Assembly (NCBI GenBank): GCA_000149265.1 | Contig: CH002344.1 | Coordinates: 2,842,117 to 2,906,116 of the forward strand | Direction: 5' to 3' | DNA length: 64,000 bases | Origin: Ciona savignyi | Lineage: Eukaryota > Chordata > Ascidiacea > Phlebobranchia > Cionidae | Notes under the pieces: model-generated | The model's database searches: none | Told to the model about the DNA's origin: nothing | Seen by the model: only the letters and a program-made list of their open reading frames with translations | Position numbers and translations under genes: made by a program | Shown: positions 56,462 through 64,000 of the stretch, in pieces | Position numbering within the stretch: position 1 is the stretch's first letter | Layout: each line of letters starts with the position of its first letter

Positions 56462-59400
56462 ATGAGCAGGGATAGAAGACATGAGGTAAGCTTTATCATA
56501 AAAATCAAATTGTGCGGTATTCGTTGTATGTCACCTAGTAAAGTAGACTAGATGCGGTAACGTTCTAACTAATTAACTCTGTGGGTTTGTAGGATCGAAA
56601 CTTGTCGCTGACAAGTCGCTAACGAGTCAGTTGTGTTACCTTTGGCAGGGTACTTAACGAACATTCCCGAACCTAAACATGAATATCCAGTCTTATCCGT
56701 TATTATATATTACGGTTAGCGAGAACGTTTATTAACGGATTTTTAAAATACTGCTATATAGTAGTTTAATAACGAACTAAAGCTGTTTCGAGTATAAAGA
56801 AAAATACGTGATTTACCGCGAATACACGTTACTTGTATTAAAACACATTAAATCACTAACTTTAGCATTGACACTCGACACACATTACTCGTATTGGGTA
56901 TGTAATGACCAGGTAGAATGTGAAATCGAACACGTCCTGGCCATTGTGTTCACGGTTGCCTCACGATTCCAAGTCATACTTGATTGAAAAGCTTAAGACA
57001 TCTCTAATATTAAACACAATTATACCTCTGAAAACTCGACAGTGTGCACGAGGTAATCTGACGATTGTCTGCTGCCGTAGAAAAAAACCGATTATTCTAA
57101 CTTAATGGGGATAGCATATTGCTATAAGTACTATTTTGAGAATATCTGTTTTGACAATAAGTGTAGAGGTATTATTATGTTGGCATGTAGATCTCCGCCG
57201 ACTGGCTGTCTAAATCACTAACACAACGTCACACAGGAATATAATAGATTTTAATTTATCTACACAACATATAAATCGGAAACACACAAATATTTCACTT
57301 CTGAAGGTATTGTTCTTAAGCCAACGTTTTATACCACGTTGCAATCTTCAACATTGTGTAACGTCGGTTAATTAAAACGATCAGTTATAAATGATAATCA
57401 ACGGATGTTGTAAAAATCTATTACCAAGGACTGGCATTTTTTAAGTTCTGACAATTGGCAATTTAACCAGCGTAAGCATTAAATAAGTAGAAGCAATAGT
57501 TTTTTTCGCTTAGTTAAAAGAGCTGTCTTTTTATGATACATTTAAATATAATTCCTTATACTGCAACTCGAATTCGAGTATACGTTTATGAAAATCAGAA
57601 TTGTGACAATTGTGCATCATCAGCTCCCCGGAGCATATCGAAGAAGCGAGCAGCCAGGCGGACGCAGTCTCCCAAGAAGCTCAATACCCCCCAAGCCCTC
57701 CAGATATACATCCAGTTCTTTCGTGAGTTTTGTCCGATAATAAATGATACGTTGCTTTAAAAGCACCGTTTTTTGACTTAAGTAGGTTATGTAACGGCGT
57801 ATTTTAAAGACCAATTATAAAATATTTCCACGTTTTTGTGTGATCAATTTTCTGTGTTTTATGTAATCTATTTGTTGGCTTATGTGATGATGTCGTGTTA
57901 TTTACCGGTTCTAATTGTTTTATAACCCCACTCCTGTCCCGTTCAAAAAAAACTATATTGACCGAATGACCGTTATGGCAATTATACGATTTCTCGTGAA
58001 AGCGCTGTATGTGGAGAGGTAATAACCAAATGGTTATTACGTAACGGCCGGCATTTAGACGCAGGAGTCGTCCTCGGTCTAATTACCGGCCGATAAAATT
58101 GTCGTCAGACGAGTTTCGTCATAGTTTCCTTCGGAACGTTTTTGTGACGCCATGACGCACCAGTTTTAATTGCTTATAACAAATTGTGTTTGTATTTCGT
58201 TGCTTGCGCGATGGCCTAAGGCCCATCTTAACATTTAATTGCGGTTTTAACGGCGTGTATCATCGAAAATTCCTAAAGGAGAAAGAATACGTTTTTCTAA
58301 GTTAAGTTGAGATTGAGAATACCCGATGATAACAATCCACCTAGGAATACACATTATGTGGACAAGAAAACAATATTTTCCACAAATAAAAACATCAAAA
58401 TACAATTTAACTGGCGGTAATATGTGTTATTAGACATAAATTCGTATGCAGAAATATTCAGCCAATTGTTTCTAATCTAAATGGAACTGGAATCTGGTAA
58501 CAATATAAACAGGTTTCACCGTGGCAAGTTTACGTAAACATAAACATTACGAATTCCCACACCCTCTAAATACAAACAAGTCAACTAATCGTTTTTTGCA
58601 AAAGATGAAACAGTCGCTAACTAGTCCTTTTTGTCACTGGGCAAAGCACTTTGGAGACGTGGCGTGAACCTAGTGGATTAAACGGGTGTACAAAGGTAGG
58701 GTCCACATCATACAAAACGCTGCAATAACACCGCCAACTGGACGGTGGGCACGGGGAAATCTGATGATGACTGTATTATCACGATAAATATATGTATCCT
58801 ATCCGACTTAAGCCGTGGAATATTTAAGCAAATAACCCACTTCCTCGTAATACAATTAGTGAATTGGATGCTTCTTTTGTTCCAGGCAACTTCAGAAAAT
58901 GATTTCGGGCCCGACCACTTCAATTTCAACGATTCCGACACTTCAGCAAGGTAATCGTCACTGTCGTTTTTACTTCTTTATTAAGCACCAATATGGCGCT
59001 TTCTTGTGTGGTTATGTTAAATATCAGTGCAAGTCAAAACGGATTTAAGATTTTGGTGTCATGACCTTTTAAATACTTTGGTTTCTTAGTTGTAAGACGG
59101 CTTTAGCTGTCGTTTTACATCGGGTGGATTTTTTTAAAATCACCAACAACAAACACCGTCGTTGGTTCATGTTAACATATTTTTTCTTTCCGGGCTCAAA
59201 TTCGAACCCCGAACCCTTTATTCTCGATTAGGTTCGTTTTTAAACGCTGCTTGTTTATGATTTGGTTGTGATATACCCGTTTAAAAGGGGAAAAAGTAGG
59301 AAAAGAGTAAAACTAGGGAGGAGGTACGCTAAAATAAAGATGTGGTCATTTAGTTTAAATGAAGGGAAAAGGGTTAGGGCTAGTTGTTGGTTTAGAAGAA

Positions 59401-62400
59401 TTAGGAAGGGTTAAAATAGTTAAGCGAGCATTGTTCATCCTTTTATTACCTTCCATTGTATATACTTTTGCTTTTACTTTTGCGGACATTGCCTGAACCC
59501 AGCGGATCAATGGGTTCTACCAAATTAAAGGAAAGTGTCTATCGTATACAACACACTGCAATAGCTCCGGTAACCCGACGGTGGGCACGAGGTGATCTGA
59601 CGATTGCCCGTGTTTTAACCCCCTTGGTATTCCCATTCACGGGGATAAACATGAATATCCTATCCTACCCTATAATTGCCTGCGACACTACGTTAACTTC
59701 CCCACAACAGTCGATCACGGGTGACCAGCACCCTCCCGAGCGGCCAAGGTAGCTCCGGATTCTCGAGAAGTGGCTCCGAAGCCCCTCCGATCCCGGATAA
59801 CAAGAGAAGGACGATTTCAATGGGAGCGAATCTGCAGCCTCCAAGAGCGAAGAGATCAATGGGTGGAAGGCATAGAGACCGAAATCAGACCCTTCCCCCT
59901 TACTCGGTGAGATATTGTGATCACATTTGCCTTTCGTGTATGTTGAGAAATATGGATTTAAATTGTTGAAACGAAACGTCACTCAAGTAATGCTATTATT
60001 CGAAGTAAAATATTATTTACACCCTTTTTCTAATATACTTAAGTATACAAATTTTAAAATAAGCCTAAAAGCATCTAAACATTTTTTTATTCATATGTAA
60101 TGTGCAACCCGCCGTCTGCTTGATTTATACTAAAGATGTGGTTGTGGTGGATCTGCAAGCCCTGATCCGACCTATGACAGGCTTTTCCCGTTCTCGTCCT
60201 CCAATATGCTATTTTATTGAATAAGTCGGATTATCTTGTCTTCTAGTAACGCCCAGTCCTGAATATATACAGTCGTTTTTGGCTTAACGTGATATCTTTA
60301 ACGCTTGGAAATTTCTTCCTGAGAAATTAGAACTATGACTGTGTGTGATTCACTTTAAAGTTTATATAATAAATAGATAAGCGACCGAAGTCTTACATCT
60401 TACTAAGAAATGTAAGAATTAACGCCTTTGAAATATGTTTACTCAGTATTCGTACTTTTATCTCGACTATACAAGGTGCTTTTACGGAGCAACTTTAAAA
60501 CTCCAAACTAGTTGGTCATCCATATGTACGATCAAAACATATACATATTCTAACTTTTGTGTGTAAAAACTATGCAATTAAAATCTTGTTAAACTTATTA
60601 CAAATATCCAGGTGAGCGACTCCAGTCGACGCACCATGTCAGGAAATGACGAAAATAACCGGTTTGGGTCGGATGGATCCAGTATTTACAGCTCTGCGGA
60701 CAGTTTCGGTAGGCACGATTTGAAAACTATTCCATTTATTTTACCATTTCTTTGTAATTTTGGTATAAACAATACCATTTTTTAAAGTTTATTTTACCAG
60801 GTTTTAGTAATTTGAGCATAAACAATATCATTTTGTTTTTTAAAGTCTCTTTACCAGTTTTAAGTAAATTGAGCATAAACAATATATTTGTTTTTTAACT
60901 TTTATTTTAATCGTATTAATTTTTGTTGCTGCGAACAATTTTATTTTGTTGCATAAGTATACAGTGTTTGGTTATTCAGTTCCGTGTTTGGTTATTCAGT
61001 TTTAACACTTAAATAAATGTTATTTGTTTCGAAATCAAATGATTAACATTAATAAACGGTACCCAATAAACATTTATCTTGACAGCCAATAATAATTGGT
61101 TTTAAACATTTTAGATTCTCAGGACGATTTCGACCGAAGGTTTCCACCTCGACCTCCAAAACCAGTAAGCATTGGGAGAATAGGATAGGATTTTCATGCT
61201 TTCATCGTAAATGAGAAAACTAAAGGGGTTAACACACGGGCAATCGTCAGATCACCTCGCGCCCACCGTCGGGTTACCGTAGCTATTGCAGTGTGTTGTG
61301 TATGACTCACACGTTCCTTTTAATTTAGTACAACCCATTAATTCGCTGGATTCGGGCAATGTCCGTAAAGTTCCCTAACCAAGGACACGCCCGACTAGCT
61401 AGCGACCAGTTTCGAACCTGCAACCCTTCGGCTGAAATTCGACGCAATAACCCACAAACTCTTAACGCAATATCTCGTTCTTCTGATGTATAATCATCAT
61501 GTGTTCTTAGGACAAATACAAAAGTTCTTCGTCAAGCAACTTCACAGGCCAGTTTTACCCAGATCCAATGCAGGTAGGTTTATACTCTTATTATATTATT
61601 CGTTTTTTGCATTATATTGTACAGCATGTTTGTAAACCTATGTATTGTGATCAAAGAAGTTGTATAACAAAAAACCATCAACAGTCGTTTAAATACGGCA
61701 TGGTAGAAAACGACACAGTGCGATCAAACGAAAGCGAACGTTACACGTTGTACAATATAATAATAAAAGTAATAAAACTACTGGTTCTCAGAGTAATGAT
61801 TTTAAATAATTGCTGGTGGTATAAATCTGTGTTAGAGATAGATCACTGTAGATCAAACCGAATTGAGACCTGTCTTTTGCTCTTCGTTTGTGTCCTTAGG
61901 CAACGCACTCAACGGGCAGTGCATAAACCTCATGGATTAACAGATTTACGAAATCTCTGTTCTTTAGACATTGCAATAGCTCGGATACTCGACTGTGGGC
62001 ATGTGTAATACCGCCGCCTGATTTTTACAACTCTAGAAAACCTGACCAGCAAGCTAAACATCCTATATAATTGGCGAAACAGCCTCTACATGATGATATA
62101 ATGTTTCTACATCAGTCTAAATATAAATTTGTGTTCGACAGAGCGCCGACCTGGGAAGGTTACAATCGGGTTATTCGGAAGACACGAATACGACCATCAC
62201 GAACGGAAACAGCAGACCCACAAATTTGGACGAGCTTGCGGAGTATTTCAATAAGTAAAACACCGATATTTTACTCTTATGTGATTTTTATACTAAAGTA
62301 TAATTGAATGTATTTTAAGCACCTGGAAGCTACTGTAAAGATTTACATTTACTACACGAGCGCTTGCGGGTAGTCTATATTGGGTTCTTCTATTATAATC

Positions 62401-64000
62401 TTTGAGAGGCTACACAGTCAATTGGTATTTACCAAGACACAACAAAGCTACATTTATAATATAATAAAATATGGTGTTGCTGTTTTTACATTTTATATAC
62501 TAAGCGATTATTTTTGTAAATAATAAAGTCGGGAAGTAACAACATTTAGTTTTGCTTATTTATAAGCTTCCTAAGTTCAAATAGAATTTGATTTGATTCT
62601 TACAGACATTGCTGATTAACTTTTACCAGGCTTTTCCTTTTTTCTACAAAGTTTTTAAACCGCAATAAGTTTGTTTATTATTTAGTCTATATATGAATCG
62701 GTCGCGCTAACCATATGGTCACTGACAATTTTCAGAAAATTAGAAGATGTACAGAGACAAGCCGACAGTGCAATGAACAGAATGCAGAACGGCCGTAACA
62801 GAAGCCAGGTAACGACATCCAACAATAAGCATTTGAAACTTAATACCCAGCACAAGTCCCATTCAACGAGTAGCGTTACTTCTCTGCTTTGTTTATTCTG
62901 GTCTGACGGCATTTTGAACGCCTCTGGCGAAATTGTAACGTTTTCGGTTGCAGCAATTATAATTTCTCTTTCGACCGTTTTAACCACAATGTACCATCTG
63001 TGGTTGATTCAGTATTTTGGTAAATTATAGGATTTTCTAAAACGTTAAACGATCACGATTTTATATACAAAACCTAGGAATATATTTGCACTCCCAAAAA
63101 ATTTTCGATGAAAAGGGGAATTGTAAACTAAACGAACTGTTTACCAGTTGATAAAGCTAATCTTATCACCCAAACCTAGCCATAACTCCATTTATAGTCT
63201 TTTTTTGTAAAGAATCTCTCCTTAACTGTACTAATTTTTTGAGGCTCAGTTGGGTGCACTAACACTCATTCATGTCATTTAATTTAAAAACCGTGGATTT
63301 TATTTCGTTTCTCGATTTCTCCCAATCTTTGAATCCCCTCCCCCTTTTAGGGTGACACTGCTGTAGACACACACGTACATTCACTCCTGTCATTTATTTG
63401 AATTAGTTTTGTTCTAAGTTGACTATTTCCATTTTTCTGACTCTTTCTAAGTTAACTATCTCCATTTTTCTGACTCTATCTAAGTTAACTATGCCCATTT
63501 TTCTGACTCTTTCTAAGTTAACTATCTCCATTTTTCTGACTCTTTCTAAGTTAACTATCTCCATTTTTCTGACTCTTTCTAAGTTAACTATCTCCATTTT
63601 TCTGACTCTTTCTAAGTTAACTATCCCAATTTTTCTGACTCTTTCTAAGTTGACTATCTCCATGTTTCTGACTCTATCTAAGTTAACTATCTTCATGTTT
63701 CTGACTCTATCTAAGTTAACTATCTCCATGTTTCTGACTCTATCTAAGTTAACTATCTCCATGTTTCTGACTCTATCTAAGTTAACTATCTCCATTTTTC
63801 TGACTCTTTCTAAGTTAACTATCTTCATTTTTCCGACTCTTTCTAAGTTAACTATCTCCATTTTCTTACTCTTTTGTACTCCACAGAGAAGCGAATCCAC
63901 ACAAGACAGCTCGGTGTTCAGTTACCCCGCTGGGCCATCCGGGGGTCGCCACACCATCCGCCCGACCAACCGCGCCGGAATATCATCCGACGCCTCGACA
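56462..64000 (+). CDS. Unrecognised Ser/Pro/Arg-rich intracellular protein, 5' part of gene (at least 10 exons)
   Basis: Exons: 56462-56485, 57624-57722, 58886-58950, 59711-59906, 60612-60708, 61115-61164, 61511-61573, 62142-62254, 62736-62808 and 63887-64000 (continuing). All phases match and the sum is 894 nt, 298 codons, with no stop. The start MSRDRRHE is the only ATG in an 8-codon first exon ending at GTAAGC. No signal peptide or membrane helix is seen. Features are low-complexity Ser/Arg stretches (RRTISMGA, a likely basophilic kinase site), a proline motif FPPRPPKPDK that fits an SH3 ligand, and a short amphipathic segment (LAEYFNKKLEDVQRQADSAM). It looks like a cytoskeletal or adaptor-type disordered protein, but this is inference. 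It could also be the start of a much larger protein with domains beyond the window. Confidence 0.75.
56565..56705 (+). repeat. SINE-like family 1, fragment
   Basis: GTAGGATCGAAACTTGTCGC and CCTAAACATGAATATCCAG, with the body deleted, in the first intron of the last gene. A further scrap with the GTAATCTGACGATTGTC motif lies near 57045. Confidence 0.5.
58600..58805 (+). repeat. SINE-like family 1, diverged
   Basis: GTCGCTAACTAGTCCTTTTT, CGTGAACCTAGTGGATTAAA and CCAACTGGACGGTGGGCACG, ending about 80 nt before exon 58886. Confidence 0.65.
59285..59455. mobile_element. MITE family B, decayed copy
   Basis: GGAGGTACGCTAAAATAAAG and GTTAAGCGAGCATTGTTCAT, with GGGTTAGGGCTAG inside, resemble the family but with poor ends. 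Confidence 0.35.
59480..59680 (+). repeat. SINE-like family 1, head missing
   Basis: Body and tail (TATCCTATCC) of the element, ending 30 nt before the acceptor of exon 59711. The body is very close to that of the copy at 2425. Confidence 0.8.
61180..61465 (-). repeat. SINE-like family 1, near full length, minus
   Basis: Reverse copy occupying most of the 346-nt intron between exons 61115-61164 and 61511-61573, starting about 15 nt after the donor. Confidence 0.85.
61860..62065 (+). repeat. SINE-like family 1, diverged
   Basis: TTTGTGTCCTTAGGCAACGC, TAAACCTCATGGATTAACAG and CTCGACTGTGGGCATGTG mark an old plus copy in the intron before exon 62142. Confidence 0.55.
63410..63872. repeat. 33-bp minisatellite, about 14 units
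   Basis: The unit reads CTGACTCTTTCTAAGTTAAC followed by TATCTCCATTTTT, with one- or two-base variants. It fills the 3' end of the intron before exon 63887, and its last unit lies about 15 nt from the acceptor. Because 33 is a multiple of three, it gives a false 165-codon minus ORF with an 11-residue repeat. Confidence 0.9.

Noticed and set aside
63403-63900. 165-codon minus ORF with an 11-residue repeat
   Set aside because: It is only the reverse reading of the 33-bp minisatellite, which lies in an intron. A unit length divisible by three keeps it open.

Overview
The window looks like animal nuclear DNA, most likely from a tunicate (Ciona-like). The reasons are: AT-rich non-coding DNA; compact genes with introns mostly of 0.1-2 kb and clean GT-AG borders; exons clearly richer in GC than their surroundings; a chordate-type LOXHD1-like PLAT-repeat gene and a rhodopsin-type peptide-receptor gene; and dense short interspersed repeats with tRNA-like heads. 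The species call is an inference; the animal origin is firm. There are no bacterial-style operons, rRNA genes or CRISPR arrays. Two assembly gaps (10694-10900 and 47082-47367) are runs of N.

Region 1 (1-19.7 kb, + strand) holds the 3' part of a large LOXHD1-like gene, entered in mid-gene. At least nine PLAT units can be read across about 21 exons, with splice phases that agree at nearly every junction, ending at a TAA at 19540. In the intron between PLAT unit G and its tail lies a complete intronless same-strand gene (15373-16905). It encodes a membrane protein with a signal peptide, a divergent MAM-like region, an H-type-lectin-like domain, an LDL-receptor class A module and one transmembrane helix. 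A competing model ends the first PLAT gene at the TAG at 14411 and starts a separate secreted protein at 17086; both models are given.

Region 2 (20.7-21.5 kb, +) is a single-exon tropomyosin-like coiled-coil gene. From 21.5 to 29.6 kb there is no convincing gene, only repeats, including a TA-flanked inverted-repeat element, an A/T-rich tract and a microsatellite.

Region 3 (29.6-37.5 kb, - strand) is a 361-codon rhodopsin-family GPCR in nine exons, of the angiotensin/apelin/chemoattractant-receptor type. Its model needs an unusually short 29-nt intron.

Region 4 (37.6-51.3 kb) is a repeat-rich gene desert with two tandem-repeat blocks and a few weak ORFs. Region 5 (51.3-55.2 kb, +) is a three-exon gene for a 665-residue single-pass membrane protein with a tiny outer segment, a very long basic Ser/Arg-rich cytoplasmic tail and a C-terminal PDZ-ligand-like TTDL. 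Region 6 (56.5 kb to the window end, +) is the 5' part of an unrecognised gene for a Ser/Pro/Arg-rich, probably intracellular protein, built from at least ten small in-phase exons and running off the window.

The genes do not form an obvious pathway. The window reads as ordinary eukaryotic gene neighbours, several of them encoding surface or membrane-associated proteins, separated and interrupted by SINE- and MITE-like repeats.
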